The notes under the pieces are model-generated. The model saw only the letters and a list, made by a program, of their open reading frames with translations. It did no database searches and had not been told where the DNA came from. Position numbers and translations under genes: made by a program. DNA of 57,641 bases from Pelargonium nanum (lineage: Eukaryota; Streptophyta; Magnoliopsida; Geraniales; Geraniaceae): contig JAYMTF010000081.1 of assembly GCA_036897485.1 (NCBI GenBank), forward strand, positions 1 to 57,641, in the 5' to 3' direction. Positions 35,801 to 48,265 of this stretch are shown piece by piece. How positions within the stretch are numbered: position 1 is the stretch's first letter; every line of letters begins with the position of its first letter.

Positions 35801-38180
35801 AAACATTTTATATGCTCCCTCTGTCCAAAAACTAGTGTCTTGTTTCTCTTATCATATTGTTCCGAAATGAGTGTCCTCTTTTCTTTCCTTTTAAGAAAGT
35901 TAGCTTTGCATGAATTCTCAACAAATCTCTATAATAAGATACAAGAGAAATTTTCCAACCCTAACTAACTTCTCATTAATTTTTTCCAAAAAGGAATTCA
36001 AGACACTGAGTTTGGCACGGAGGGACTAGTTATTTTTATCCTAACGAGGTTATAATGTTATTTTCTGCTGCCATTCCAGAAGCTTGCTCATTACTATTGT
36101 TTCCTTTTTTTTGGTGGCAGGCATTGTATCAGTTTATTGGTTGATTAATGTTATTATTATAGAGTAACAAAATGTGTTATTTTGATATATAGTGGAGTAA
36201 AAATATAAGCTTCTTATTTGATGCATTAGATACTATTTTTCTATATGTCATTGATCAAGATGCATATACAATAAAGCTGCACATGCGGTTAGCTACTTTC
36301 TTACAATTACATAATTTGAAGTTTATATATGGTAAATTATGATTTGATGTACTCTGCAAGTGTAACACATCAATGCTATAACTTGATATTTTTTTTTGTG
36401 AACCTTGGGCTCTTCTATGTTTGGTTTAAACTTAAGGCATGCTTTTACCTTTAGAACAAATGCCGCTGGTTTTACCTTCTAGGTAAATGCCTGAAATTTA
36501 TGGTGGGATTTGCAATTGTTTTCATTCATTTGTATGTGAATGCATGCATGACTATTAAGCTTCCAAATACTTGTGATTCTTCATCAAAATATTTATTTGA
36601 CTTTTTGCTCTTTCATTTTCTAGGTGTCAGCTGTTACTGATCAAGCTGGAATGCAAGATGTTGGAGCCAATGCTGCTGATTTTGATGACGATGAAGGGGG
36701 TGGCTTGGTTAGTAGTTAGCAAATTTGCAATAATCTTCTGCTTCCCTTTTGTTTCCAAGTTGATCTTGTGCTTTTCAATAATCCCGCATATCTGATATAT
36801 GTTTTATTTATTATTATTATTCTAAACTCAGTCTCTAAATGCACGCTCTCGAGCACTTCTCATGCAGAAGTTGGATCGGACTGGCACCGCTACAAGGTTT
36901 TCTTCTACCTTAATGGTTAACTCTTTTTTGAATTCATCTTCTTGATCTCACATCTGTGTCATTTGTCTGCAGCATTACTGGTTTAGGTACTTCTGCTGCC
37001 AATAACCCAGGTCTTACCCTACCAACAGCACCAATACTTGGAGCGGCACCTTTGGTTTCTCCACTTGTTAATCCACTCATACCATCTGCTATTCCATCTC
37101 TTGCTGGACTTCCCGGGACAGGTCTTCAAATACCTGCTGTTCTTTCTGCAGTTGATACAATTGGCGTTCCAAGCGAATGTTTGTTATTGAAGAATATGTT
37201 TGATCCGAAAGTAGAGGTTGGTTGTTCATGCCTTGTCTTGGAAGTTTCTTTTTATTTCTTATACTTTGTCGGGAAAATTCATAGTTGTATTTTCTTCTCT
37301 GGGCAGACGGAACCAGATTTTGAGTTGGATATTAAAGAAGACGTGCAAGATGAATGCTCAAAGTTCGGAAACCTGAAGCATATCCATGTTGACAAGTAAG
37401 TGTGTGTGTGTATACTGATTGATTGATGTTTTGACTGTGCATGATGTTCAGTAAGAAGGAAAATAAGAAGAGAGCGATGTTTATATCACGTCAAATACTT
37501 TGCTCGTCCTTTTGTTTTGAAGCCATCTAATTATTTCCTTTCCTTTTGGGTTCACTAGTGTAGAATATGAAATTATACCTGTTCTCATATAGCAGCAATT
37601 CATGCATATGTGCTGTGCTGTGCTGCACCTTGTGCTAGTTGACCTCATATTAATTATTTTATTTCAAGCCAACACAGTTGCTAACTGTTCCAACATGATA
37701 ATTCCGGATTTTTGGATCCGAGAAGGCTAAATTGAGTTAGTTTGATTAAGGGTAGTATCGGTAGTTATCCATTGCCACAATTTATTACGGTTATCAGTGT
37801 GTACCAGAGAATGAACCATATAACTGTTTTGACTCTGTATGAATGATTCTAGTACACCTCTGTCTGTACACAGTCAGGTAGTTTCAAATGTTCTAATCTG
37901 GCTGTTGGTTTTTTTGTTTCTCTGTTACACAGAAATAGTGCTGGTTTTGTGTACCTGCGATTCGAGAATACACAATCTGCAATGAACGCACAACGCTCTC
38001 TTCATGGAAGATGGTTTGCCGGGAAGATGATCACTGCAACATATATGGTAAAAACTCAATCTTGTATAAGCTCAATTTACCCTACTTTTTTTACTGACGA
38101 ACCGAAAAATGAAATTATGTTCTTTTCAACGTTGGCAGCTGCCGCAAATGTACGAAGCTCAATTTCCAGAAAGCAGATAG
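28112..38180 (+). CDS. RBM39/CC1-like splicing factor (RS + three RRM)
   Basis: Thirteen coding exons: 28112-28686, 32613-32694, 32806-32862, 33131-33186, 33826-34060, 34739-34822, 35105-35179, 36624-36707, 36832-36896, 36973-37216, 37307-37395, 37933-38047 and 38139-38180. They give 600 residues, slightly longer than Arabidopsis At2g16940. Residues about 25-190 are an Arg/Ser/Asp/Glu-rich RS-type domain. RRM1 is about 213-290, with a degenerate RNP2 (TVFAYQ). RRM2 is about 314-390, with RNP2 LYVGNL and RNP1 KGFGFVQF. A C-terminal U2AF-homology motif (about 510-590) carries the R-x-F signature in GRWF. The family joins early spliceosome assembly in the nucleus through UHM-ligand contacts with SF3B1/U2AF. 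A Leu/Pro/Ala-rich linker joins RRM2 and UHM. Intron 1 is 3.9 kb. Confidence 0.93.
29841..29882. repeat. (ATT)14 microsatellite in CC1-like intron 1
   Basis: About fourteen uninterrupted ATT units. A likely length-polymorphic marker with no evident function. Confidence 0.95.
31759..31924. mobile_element. Tourist-like MITE in CC1-like intron 1
   Basis: The left end GGTAGCGTTTGGATT and the reverse complement of the right end GGCAGCATTTGGATT match at 13 of 15 positions. The trinucleotide CTA flanks both sides (31756-31758, 31925-31927), fitting the 3-bp duplication of PIF/Harbinger-type elements, though TWA is more usual. Further inside, GGGAATGGGAATGAG pairs with CTCATTCTCATTTCC. The length is 166 bp and it is non-coding. 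Confidence 0.7.
34285..34547. mobile_element. degenerate MITE in CC1-like intron 5
   Basis: GGATTCTTGGATTTCATATG at the left pairs with the reverse complement of the right end, GGATTCTTGGATTTGATTTG. The right end continues to the familiar MITE terminus GGCTGTGTTTGGATTC, which the left lacks. The interior has further ATTTCAAAT words. A truncated Tourist- or hAT-like copy is the likeliest reading. Confidence 0.45.
35459..35714. mobile_element. Stowaway MITE A in CC1-like intron 7
   Basis: The left end CTCCCTTCATACCAAAATGA and the reverse complement of the right end CTACCTCCATCCCAAAATGA are the classic Stowaway (Tc1/mariner) terminus. TA dinucleotides flank both ends (35457-35458, 35715-35716). 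Length 256 bp. Confidence 0.85.
35813..36026. mobile_element. Stowaway MITE B in CC1-like intron 7
   Basis: The left end contains CTCCCTCTGTCCAAAAACTA and the reverse complement of the right end GTCCCTCCGTGCCAAACTCA, both followed by GTGTCTTG. TA flanks both sides (35811-35812, 36027-36028). Length 214 bp. It lies 98 bp beyond Stowaway A in the same intron, with diverged termini, so it is a separate insertion of a related subfamily. Confidence 0.85.
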
Positions 38181-39121
38181 GACTTCGGGAGTTTTGAATG
38201 TGTGGGCTGTTTTGAAATCTAAAGTAGTAGAGTGAGTTTAATATGGCTGCTGATACTTGAATATGGTAATTTTCTGGAGTGGGTCTATATTATGTAACAA
38301 TAAGACTCAAAACATAAAGCTTATTATATTGTTGTTGCTTTTAAGCAATTAAACTGTTACAATTACAGTGCCTTAGTTCTCATTTATGTCTTCAGTTACT
38401 CATTTTATATATAAAAAAATTGTAATAAAATATGGTAAAGTTTGTATAAAATGAGTAAAATTTGCTCAAATTTAAATTTAAGGGGAATCTCATTCCATAT
38501 TATCCACAAACAGATGATTATCGAATTAATTTTTCCCTGCACTTAACCGACCCACAGTTAATCCTTCGATTTTTATAAATTAATTTTAACATAAATATAT
38601 AATTTCTCTCGTCATGTTAGAGAAATGTGCGCCTAAATATAATCAATTTTATATTTTATATGTTAACAAATATACACATTTCTCTCACGAGAAAATATAA
38701 AAGTGTATTTTTTCGTTAATTTTAAGTTACGAAAATTTGGTAGTGATGTGCTTACGAGAAATACCACACAAGTACTTCGGGTTGCGCCGCTCCAACTTTA
38801 GTCCCGCGCTCACTTCACTGTACTGGCAGTGGCTTTTTCCATTTTAAACGTCGTCGCTTTAGCTGTTTCGCTTTCTTTATCTCTCTCCTCCAACCCAACA
38901 CCTTCACATAGTTACAGTCTCTGTCTCTATATCTGACTTGTGCAGAAAGAAACAAGTCTAAGCTGTGGTCTCTCCATATCGACACTGCCCAATCCATTTC
39001 TGCCACAACCGTTCTCTAGGTACTTCCAATTTTGCACTAAATTCGGCTTTCTTGTTCATCGATCTTCAATTTCATTTTCTCGTCTGTGTTTATACAGTGT
39101 CTCTGCAACAACAAACTGACA
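38181..39121. other. CC1-like 3' flank and RPN3 promoter/leader
   Basis: Holds the 3'UTR of the CC1-like gene and the promoter of RPN3, transcribed in the same direction. An imperfect hairpin arm pair (TTTCTCTCGTCATGTTAGAG near 38606 with CACATTTCTCTCACGAG near 38675) is visible. The stretch 38860-38960 is CT-rich, as in plant leaders. Confidence 0.6.
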
Positions 39122-42100
39122 ATGACTCAAGACGTCGAGATGAAAGAGCTCCCAGCTCCCTCCAATTCCGCCTCTTCACCTCCCCCTTCCACTCTCCACC
39201 GTACGGACCTCAATTTTGTTTCGTTTTGTGTTGTTCTCCTTTTTATGTTTAGATTTGGAGGACAATTGAATTGCTCTTTCTGAATTCGGTGTTTTGTTGT
39301 TGCAGATTTAAAGGAGATTGCGTCTCTCATAGAGACGGGTGCATATGCAAGGGAGGTTCGGAGAATTGGGCGTGCCATTAGGCTTACCATGGCATTGAGG
39401 CGGAAGCTGACGACAAAGGTGCTATCTGCATTTCTCAATTTTGTGCTCCCTCCGGGATCTGAGCTTCATGGGAGGTTGTCCTCCTATATTCCAAAGGTAT
39501 TTTTGATTTATATCTATCTGTTCTGTAATTGGTAAAATGATGGTTGAATTTACCTAGTATTTACAAGCTTACAGCATGTTTGTCAGGCTTAGACTAGTTA
39601 GGTTGGCCACGAAAAGAAAATTTAGAATTTTTATTTCAGCCGTGTGTTCTTAGTTTAGGGTGGAAAAGAGAGGAAGTTTCATTTCCTATACGTTTTTTTG
39701 AGTTGGTTGGTAGTTAGCCACAATCAAAGTCAATGATTTAAGTCGGGAAGGATCAATGATGTGTGACTAAGACAGTAAACATATCCTCATATTAGTAGCA
39801 TCAAAACTCTTAGTGCAGCATTGTAATCCGTGTTATTGTCAACTGACATATTATGACTTTCTTTTAAATTGTAGTTATCCTACGCTGTATTGATATTTCA
39901 CCATCAGTGAAGACTATTCTGTTTCGCATTTGAGAAATGTAAGTTTAATGATACTGTGTACAGGAGGATGTGCATGATATGGAAGTTGATACTGCAACAT
40001 CTGTCACACATGCTCCTACAAAGCACCCCTTGCCTGAACTAGAGATCTACTGCTATCTGCTTGTGTTAATGTTTCTGATTGATCAGAAGAGGTACAATGA
40101 GGTAAATCAACTTATAAAATATCATGGTTTGTGCCTTTTACTTGCTTTCTTGAGTTTTCATTGACTGGATTTAAGATTTTTATTGTGTTACATAATATTA
40201 TTGCCCTCTAGGCTAAAGCTTGTTCCACGGCTAGCATTGCCCGAGTGAAGAATATAAATAGAAGAACAATTGATGTTCTAGCATCCAGGCTCTACTTCTA
40301 TTACTCTCTTAGCTATGAACTCACTGGTGACCTGGCTGAAATAAGAGGGTACATTGTACATTACTTTTATCTACTAATCACATTTCCATACATAAGTTTG
40401 TTGCTTTCTCCATCCCATTGTAGGTGTTTCTTATCCAAAAAAATTGTTGTCCCGCTTTCCTTTCCTGTAGTATCCTTTAAATTGTTTGTTTAAAGTTGTA
40501 AGTTGTAACAACCTTGAGTTGATGAAACAAGGGTGCGAGAGGGAAGGCAATCACTAACAAAATTATTCATAGTGTTTGAGAAAAAGTGAAATATGACATT
40601 TAATGTGGGAGAATGACTTATAAATTTTTCATGTCTTACATGAAGCTATATGGTGCTTTGTATGTTGTTCTAGGGAGAGGTATGGGTGCATATTCATACG
40701 GAGCATGGAAATAGATTATATTTGATTAAAGAATAAAATACATATCGTAAAGTAGTGCATTCCTTTTCTGATTTGAAAATTTGTTCTCTAACAGCAACCT
40801 TCTTGCCCTGCACCGTATTGCGACGTTGCGCCATGATGAGCTCGGTCAGGTAAGTTTCATATTCACAAAGCAATGATGCCTTGTACATGTTGCTGGGGTC
40901 TTATACTTGAATTTGGGTTTGATGCAGGAAACACTTCTCAACTTGCTTCTTCGGAATTACCTTCATTACAATTTATATGATCAAGCAGAGAAACTGAGGT
41001 CAAAGGCGCCTCGTTTTGAAGCTCACTCAAATCAGCAGGCAATTATTAATCATCACAGTTGATAATACGTAGTTTCTTATATATCTTTAGTGTCTCTGAT
41101 ATTGAATGTGTCAGTTTTATATGGGATATTAAGTTGCATTCTCATATTTCTGAATTTTATGGGTCAGACATTTAGGATTCTGCATGCTCTTAGAAGAATG
41201 TGATTTACTGAATAAACATTTCAGTTGTTGTTCAATGTTAGTACTTGAGGTATAGTTGACAGTGACACAACCTTGCAAATTGAGTAATAGTAATAAAGAC
41301 ATGGACATTTGTAGGTTTCCTCTCGTTCAATATTCAGCTCATTCTTACTTAGAATTGATGTCATCATTTTTCATTCATTGGTCTGAGTATAGTGTAATGC
41401 ATGTGAACATTGAGAAATCTTTTTATGTTGGAAGCAAACTGTTAATTTGAAAAATTGAAAATCTATATTTGTGTCTGTGCGGATAGGTGTATTGGTTGAG
41501 ACTGACTGATATGTTAACACTTACTAATGAGTGCGGCTTGTGGCGTGAGTTATGGGAGGCATGATTCAGCTATGACATTAATTGTGTTATAATTGCATAT
41601 GATTAAACTATCTTGTCACTGCAGTTTTGTCGGTACCTCTTTTACCTGGGAAAGATTAGGACAATTCAGTTGGAGTACACAGATGCCAAAGAATCCCTTC
41701 TGCAGGCTGCTCGGAAGGCTCCTGTTGCAGCGCGTAGTTTTCGGGTTCAATGCAACAAGTGGGCTATCATTGTGCGTCTACTGTTGGGAGAAATCCCTGA
41801 GAGGACTGTGTTCATGCAGAAGGGCATGGAGAAGGCTTTGAGGCCGTACTTTGAGCTGACAAATGTGAGTTTGGACTTGTCATACTCAAGTAATTTAATT
41901 ATGTTCTCGCAACAATTAACTGTGAGAAATTTCATTTTCGCTTCTGAGGAAAAGGAAAGAAAGAAAATCAGAGAGAATAAAAATAAAACAAGCTTAAACA
42001 ATTGAGAATACGTCACATAACACGCCGCCTTGCTCAAGATATATATGAAAAGTAACATAGTCGTGTAATGGCACTCGTGTCTATGCAAAACTGGGTCAAA

Positions 42101-42773
42101 TTGTAAATTCATTTTTTTTACCGTAAAATTCTTATATGCCCTCGCATGATTTTAGAATTTCTCTGTTGGGTCTGGATGGGAAATGGCCTTAGGGTAGTTT
42201 GATACCCACTCCTCAACTTATTGCTTCGATTTCTTCTCTAAGTGCACTTGTTTTCTTCAGGCTGTCCGAATTGGGGATCTGGAGCTCTTTAAAACTGTTG
42301 CTGAGAAGTTCTCAAGTACATTTAGCTCAGACCGGACCAACAATTTGATTGTTAGGCTTCGTCATAATGTCATAAGGACAGGGTTGCGCAACATCAGTAT
42401 CTCCTATTCTCGAATCTCTCTGGTCGATGTTGCCAAAAAACTACGGTTGGACTCTCCAAACCCTGTTGCTGATGCTGAGAGCATCGTATCCAAGGCAATC
42501 AGAGATGGTGCAATTGATGCTACCCTGGACCACACAAAGGGCTGGATGGTATCAAAGGAGACCGGTGACATATACTCCACAACTGAACCGCAAATGGCAT
42601 TTAACTCGAGGATTGCCTTTTGCCTTAACATGCATAACGAGGCAATGCGTGCACTTCGGTACCCTCCAAATTCCCACAAGGAGAAAGAAAGTGCGGATAA
42701 GAGGAGGGAAAGGCAACAGCAGGAGCAGGAGCTTGCAAAGCATATAGCTGAGGAGGATGATGATGAGTTTTAA
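39122..42773 (+). CDS. RPN3: 26S proteasome lid subunit RPN3
   Basis: Eight exons, 39122-39200, 39306-39496, 39964-40101, 40212-40348, 40795-40849, 40928-41038, 41625-41864 and 42261-42773, give 487 residues, essentially the length of Arabidopsis RPN3a. The subunit is a non-catalytic part of the 19S lid. Visible features are a short acidic/Pro/Ser N-terminus, TPR-like helical repeats from about 30 to 260 (for example [20 protein letters not shown]), a PCI domain to about 430 ([26 protein letters not shown]), a charged coiled helix ([18 protein letters not shown]) and the acidic tail EEDDDEF. Intron 6 uses a GC donor (CAG/GCAATT at 41039); all others are GT-AG. Plants often keep two RPN3 paralogues; only one is here. 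Confidence 0.96.
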
Positions 42774-43618
42774 TCTATAATCTCAACTATTGCTGTTTGT
42801 TCTTTCAATGCCTTCATTAACTTGCTTCTTATCATGGCATTATCTTGCTTTGTTTGAGTACTTTCATTATATAGCTTTTGATTTTGTTATAAGAATGTGA
42901 AGTTTGATTACTCGATATACTAGTTAGACCCTCGACTCCACCTCATAGCTTAAGCTTGTGGATTTTGAGTAAAGTTGATTTCATTGCAATATGTATGATG
43001 CTATTTGGCACATTTCCTTATATTTTTCAAGTCAATCTTTTGTATTGAATGAAAGCTCCTACGTATCACATCCGTGTTGTATGTTTCGTTCCTTTGGATA
43101 CCGTCTTTTCATTTTATTATTGGTCAATCAACAACCGTTTAGCCACGACTCCTTGTGCTTTGTCTCTCTACGAGTACGTGTATCCAAGGTATCTTGATGA
43201 ACATGCAAATATTGTTGATAAAGCAGTGACAATACATACACAACAGATCAACTGAGCAGATAAAAAAGTGTACAAAGAACTTTGAAAATGTTGCCTACTT
43301 CAATTACATTTTGAGGAATTTGTCCATAAACCAGAGGAAAAAATGGCCACACCTCACCAAAGAAAGTAGAAGAAATAGAAATGAAACAGCAAATATGGCA
43401 ACTACTTATGCCATCTATGGTTCATCTTAAATTTGTAGTCTTAACACCCACATAAAATAATGTGAATGTTTCTTTAGCTTAAAACTGGATCAGCTCACTT
43501 CACTCCCAACTCATAACGCTAACGGACACAACTAAATGAGACAAAGGTAATGGGAAAGGAGTAACTTGTAGCGTTATCTGTTTTACCAAGATAAGGTTTG
43601 ACAGAGGCAGCAATTTGT
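42774..43618. other. convergent 3' flanks of RPN3 and TRAPPC2L
   Basis: About 850 bp between the stop codons of two convergent genes, presumably mostly 3'UTR. Nothing else is evident; short frames here have no resemblance to known proteins. Confidence 0.6.
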
Positions 43619-45939
43619 TTAAGCAGATGAACCCAACCCGAACGACTTGACCACGGTGCTCACCCTTTCTGCAAAAGTTTTGGAGGTTATCTTTTTACCT
43701 GGCACATGGAATGGGTTTGAGACTGCATCCACATAAGCAGCATGGAACTTCCTGAAAAACTGTACAAAAAATAAGAGCTAGAGCAATTAGAACTAATATT
43801 TTCGAATGTTAAATGAGACAGGCACAGTAAGCACCAGCAGAATGGGGAAATGTTCTCAAAGGTTCGAAGGATCTCTTTTGTATATTCTATGGCAATGGAA
43901 AGCAAATACAAATCACACAATTACAAAGTCCAAACTAAAAGGAATATCAAAGGTTTTAACTCAAAACAATGTAACTTGATAGTTGAATGAGGACTGGGGT
44001 GCTTGTGCTTCCATGAATTGATAGTGCTGCCAAGTTCCACAACTTAAACTTTTATGACAATGCAAAAGATGAGTACAAGGAGTGAGAACAGATACTATTA
44101 ATAGATTGTAAAGAAAAGTATTGGAACTCTAGAATAAGATGTTAGTTGGATGGAGAGAGAAGTGGATTTTTTGTATAATTTTTATGCACTTAATTAGAAA
44201 TGTGGAAGTGAAAGTGGGGCATAAAGCAAGGGCAACAGGATGGCCTTTATCCTTGAGTGACCCCTGCCGAGATGGAGCAGGTAATCCAAGGGGGTGCAAC
44301 AATCAAAATAAGTAGGGCACTTGAAGGACCCACAATATAACATGTATTCATAACAATCACTCAGAGATTGTTGAGAGAGCTAACCTAACTATTCCCTTGA
44401 TGGCAACCACAATTAGACTACCTACATAATGTCCATAGCTGGCATCTCTTGTGCTCAGAAGATTAGAAAAATGGATTCAATGAAAAAAAAATACTGTATT
44501 TTCACAATACAATAAAGCGATAAGTAACTGACTCATCACTGACCAGCATTACACCCCCCATTTGTTCACATATTATGCAGCACACCTCTCCTCATGAGAG
44601 CTCCCACAAGCCTAACAAATTAGGTCTCATTTATGCACTGCATTTAGTATATTACGAATCAAGTATCTTAATTGATTGTTCAAACATGAACATCATCTAC
44701 TTTAAAACAAACAATATATGTACTCCATATTGCATTCATTGCACTTGTTTATTTTCCTATTCGTAGGCAGTCAGCAAAACACAGAGTGAAAACTTCGTTT
44801 TAATTTATTAAGTGAGGTAATAGAAGTTTTTTTTTTCTTTTCGCTTTTAGTAGAGTGTATCTATGTCTGCATTCCCACCTATGGAAAACAAAATCTTCCT
44901 AAAAGCTAAATGGATTGCGATGTAGAGAGAAGTTATCAGTAATGACTATGATCTACACAAAAGGCTAACTTCGTCTGGCATTAGCTTCTTTCCTTTCCAT
45001 TGCACGAGTTAAATGGAAGAGAATGAAAAGTAGGAGCAACGCTCAAGCTGTTCCTGATAAATGTGATGACATTGTCTATTTCCAGGCAATTATCTCTTTA
45101 CTAGAACCATTTTATAGAAACACTTACATTTCTAACATCGGCATCTCGTACATCTAGATCTGTAGTCACCAAAATAAACTTCACCTTAGTATTAGTCAAA
45201 TACCCGTACCTGCAAAAACATAACCATATATAAGAATACCACATATGAATCAATGATCCAAATACATAATCAATCACAATTACTCACACTTTGTAATTTT
45301 CAGATGGATAGAGCAGTCCAAGAAATGTCTCATTCAGCATCGAACCAGATTTTTTTGGATTGTTCACTGAACACAATGCACACAAATACAATGACATACG
45401 GAAAAAACCAATCTAAATACAACGAGCAATGCCATGTACTCTAGCAGCTATCTTAAACTATACTAAACTAAGATTATTTTGAACTGAGAAACAACCAAAG
45501 ATTCACAATTTTCCACAATCAAATTCATGAAATCTTAAAACTTGAATGGAAAATTTGGGGGAAAACGATCATAATGTTCATGAGCACGATTGGATCGGAG
45601 ACCAAGCACCAGATAACCACATCAAAATTAGCAACAACAGAAAAAAACCTAGTCCCTCGTATCAACCAGAAGCAAAAATGATCAAAATGGTGACAACAGC
45701 AGACTAAACAATGTATACCTCGTTCGTCGACGACATCGAGGGAGCAGTGGACGATGTGGTGGAGCTTGAGAGCATCGTCGGCCTCCGTGAAGCTCTGTAT
45801 ATAGAGCGGGTTGTTCTGCGCCCAATTCGCACCCAAATTCATCAAAATTTTCCGGTGTATTGTTCAGAAAACAGATAAAACTACAAGTAATTGAGTGCGG
45901 GCGTACCTGGTGGCCAACGACGGCGACGCAGACGATCAT
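43619..45939 (-). CDS. TRAPPC2L: TRAPP complex subunit 2-like (sedlin family)
   Basis: Five exons on the minus strand, 45939-45907 (only 11 codons), 45815-45719, 45366-45288, 45209-45128 and 43759-43619, give 143 residues. The protein is one longin/sedlin-type fold: MIVCVAVVGHQ, NNPLYIQSF, KLHHIVHCSLDVVDER, FLGLLYPSENYKVYGYLTNT, then FFRKFHAAYVDAVSNPF near the C-terminus. It closely matches Arabidopsis At2g20930 as I recall it. TRAPP complexes tether vesicles and activate Rab GTPases at the Golgi and in autophagy; TRAPPC2L is a core subunit. The last intron (43760-45127) makes up over half the gene. A run-through of exon 2 into its intron would quickly hit a stop. Confidence 0.93.
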
Positions 45940-47380
45940 TTTTCTCTTCCGGTGGCGGCGCTGGTCGCGCTCTGTGTTTATTTACCTGCGATTGGAAAAT
46001 TCCGAAGAAGCAGAAATCACAGAACTCCGTTCGAGTACAAGCAGACCGGTCACCGGATCCAGATGTTCTTTGTATTTACGAAAAGCCCCCTTTTAGTTTT
46101 AAAATTACATTAGTGCCCCGATTTCTGTTTTTTCCCTTAAAATAGCTAGGAGATTTTTTAGAGACATTCTAAACTTGTTTTTATTTAAAAGTTGATCATT
46201 ATTTAGCATTCTTACGTATTTTCAACTATTGCAGCACGTTTTAACTGAAAATTGAGAGTGATATGCCACGTCATCGATGTCATGTCACACATCGTTGTTT
46301 GTTTATGTGTTGGTAATAGAGGAATGAATTGAGTTCCACTTACATCTTGGTGTTTCGACTTTGTTAGACTATCGCTTAATTTCTTAATAAAAGATTTTCG
46401 TAAAAGAAGATCTCATTTTTAGAATTTAAATTCAATAGCTACCAAAATTTTATTTGGAAAATGGGTTACTATTGCTTGGCCCCTACAAATTCCAAGTGAC
46501 AAGAAAGCATCCCAACTCCTAACTTTACTTCAACGGAAGCATCCCCTTATTTATTAATTCAAATAACATCAAATATAAATTTTGTTCCAAATTTTATTTT
46601 CTTAATATTTTCTCCAAATCCCATCAAAATACCTCAATCATGGACCCCACGGGTATGTTGACATGTCATTTTCCTCCAAAACTCCATCAAAGGGTAAATT
46701 TAACTAAAAAGAGGTTGAGATTAATTCTCTATTTGATTTACACACAACACATATATTTGTTTAATTTAGTTCATGAGCCTTGGTGTTTCAACCCATATAT
46801 TGTAGTTACGAGAGTACTTTTTTAAAACTATCAAGTTTTAAACTTAATTAGTTAATTGGTTCTGATCATGTTTAACAAAAATAATGTAATTTCAAATTTG
46901 AATTTGTAATAAAATGTTAGAGAGAAAAATTCTCAACAAATCTGTTATGACTTGAGATTCAACCAAACTAATAAGAGAATGATATTGTAAAATTTAACAC
47001 ATATATCGATGAATTTTTATTTTAGATAATTTGTTAATTTTTTAGTGATGATTCGGGCTTGATGTTCTATAAAATGTTATTAGTTTGTTTTGTTAAGTGT
47101 CAATACCGGTGAGTGTTAATAGAAAATCATGTCATCATAACCCATGCGTGACGCTTGCATTGAAAGCTTTAGTTGGACATAAACAATATTGAAGATGTGT
47201 TATTTCTTTTAAATATGGAATAATCATAGGTTAATAATTTTTAATTTGGATTATTTTCACAAAAACAAATAATATAAAAATTACGAGACTGACCCTACAC
47301 CGCCTCCACAATCAAATCCAGCTTCTCCTCCATCTCTTCAAAAATTTATACCCAAAACACAACACAGCACGACACCGTTA
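45940..47380. other. divergent promoter region TRAPPC2L / UBC23
   Basis: About 1.4 kb between divergently transcribed genes. The first 150 bp beside TRAPPC2L are GC-rich and probably its leader. From 46140 to about 47300 the sequence is AT-rich with no recognisable gene or bounded repeat. From about 47290 it becomes C/T-rich, probably the start of the UBC23 leader. Confidence 0.6.
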
Positions 47381-47455
47381 GCGCACGAGCTCATCTCTTT
47401 TTCCTGTTTATGCTCTTAAAGCTCCGATTTTTTCACTTCCCAAGATCTTCGATCA

Positions 47456-47479
47456 ATGTCATCGATCAATAATCTATGA
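47456..47479 (+). promoter_or_regulatory. possible 7-codon upstream ORF in UBC23 leader
   Basis: ATG TCA TCG ATC AAT AAT CTA TGA lies within the predicted first leader exon. If the transcript starts upstream of it, it could lower translation of UBC23. The start of transcription is not known, so this is tentative. Confidence 0.3.
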
Positions 47480-47614
47480 TATATGCTTATATATGTGTTT
47501 TTTAATTTGAATTTGCTGTTGTGTGTTATGGAATCAAGATTTGTGTGAAGCCAAGTTTCTGATATTTCGTTGCGTGCTCGTTCGTGTTCACTTGATCGAA
47601 CAATCGGTTCTCTG

Positions 47615-48265
47615 GTAATCTTTCAGCTACTTTAGGGTTTTTTTGTTCTTCTTTTCTATGGGTTTGATTTGGACAATTGGATAAAAGGATTTGCTTTGGT
47701 GATGTTTGATTGAATTTTTTGTATTTGATTCGATAGCGATGATGGGTTGATTTCGTATGGGTTTATAGAGGGGAAGTTTTTATATGGGTTATTTTTTGTG
47801 ATTTAGCTGGAGGCTGGAGCTGGCTTCTGGTCTATATCATGAATTTACCGAGTCTATTGAGTTTGGCTTCATAAATAGATATTGAAATTAGCTCCTGGGT
47901 CAATGAGATTAACTAATGCTGAGAATAATTAAGAGTTTTGCTAAGGGATTCATGTAGCTGACCCAACATTGTTTCCGAAAGGGCTAGGTTGTTGTTGAGG
48001 ATGATGATGCTTTTATTGTGATGTCGTGTTCTAATATGTAGGTCACAAAATTCTGTACATTTGACTGTATACACAATATTTTGATTGGAATCTACACGAA
48101 TCATTTTTTTTCTTTGTTCTGGCAAGAGCAGAAAAATGGTAAAAAGGCCTATAGAGTGTGGATGAGCTCATCAAATATGATTGTTTCTTGTTAGGTGTTT
48201 AATTTTTTTTGTTGAACTCTGTTGTTTTGAGTTATTATCTAACTATACTTTTTATGAATGTTCAG
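47615..48265 (+). other. probable 5'UTR intron of UBC23
   Basis: A donor (GTTCTCTG/GTAATC at 47615) and an acceptor (TGAATGTTCAG, ending 48265) bracket 651 bp immediately before ATG 48266. The position of an acceptor directly against the start codon argues that the in-frame ATGs at 48209 and 48257 lie within the intron and are not used. Confidence 0.65.

Noticed and set aside
48209-48265. Upstream in-frame Met for UBC23
   Set aside because: The stretch ends in a splice acceptor directly before ATG 48266 and is probably intronic.
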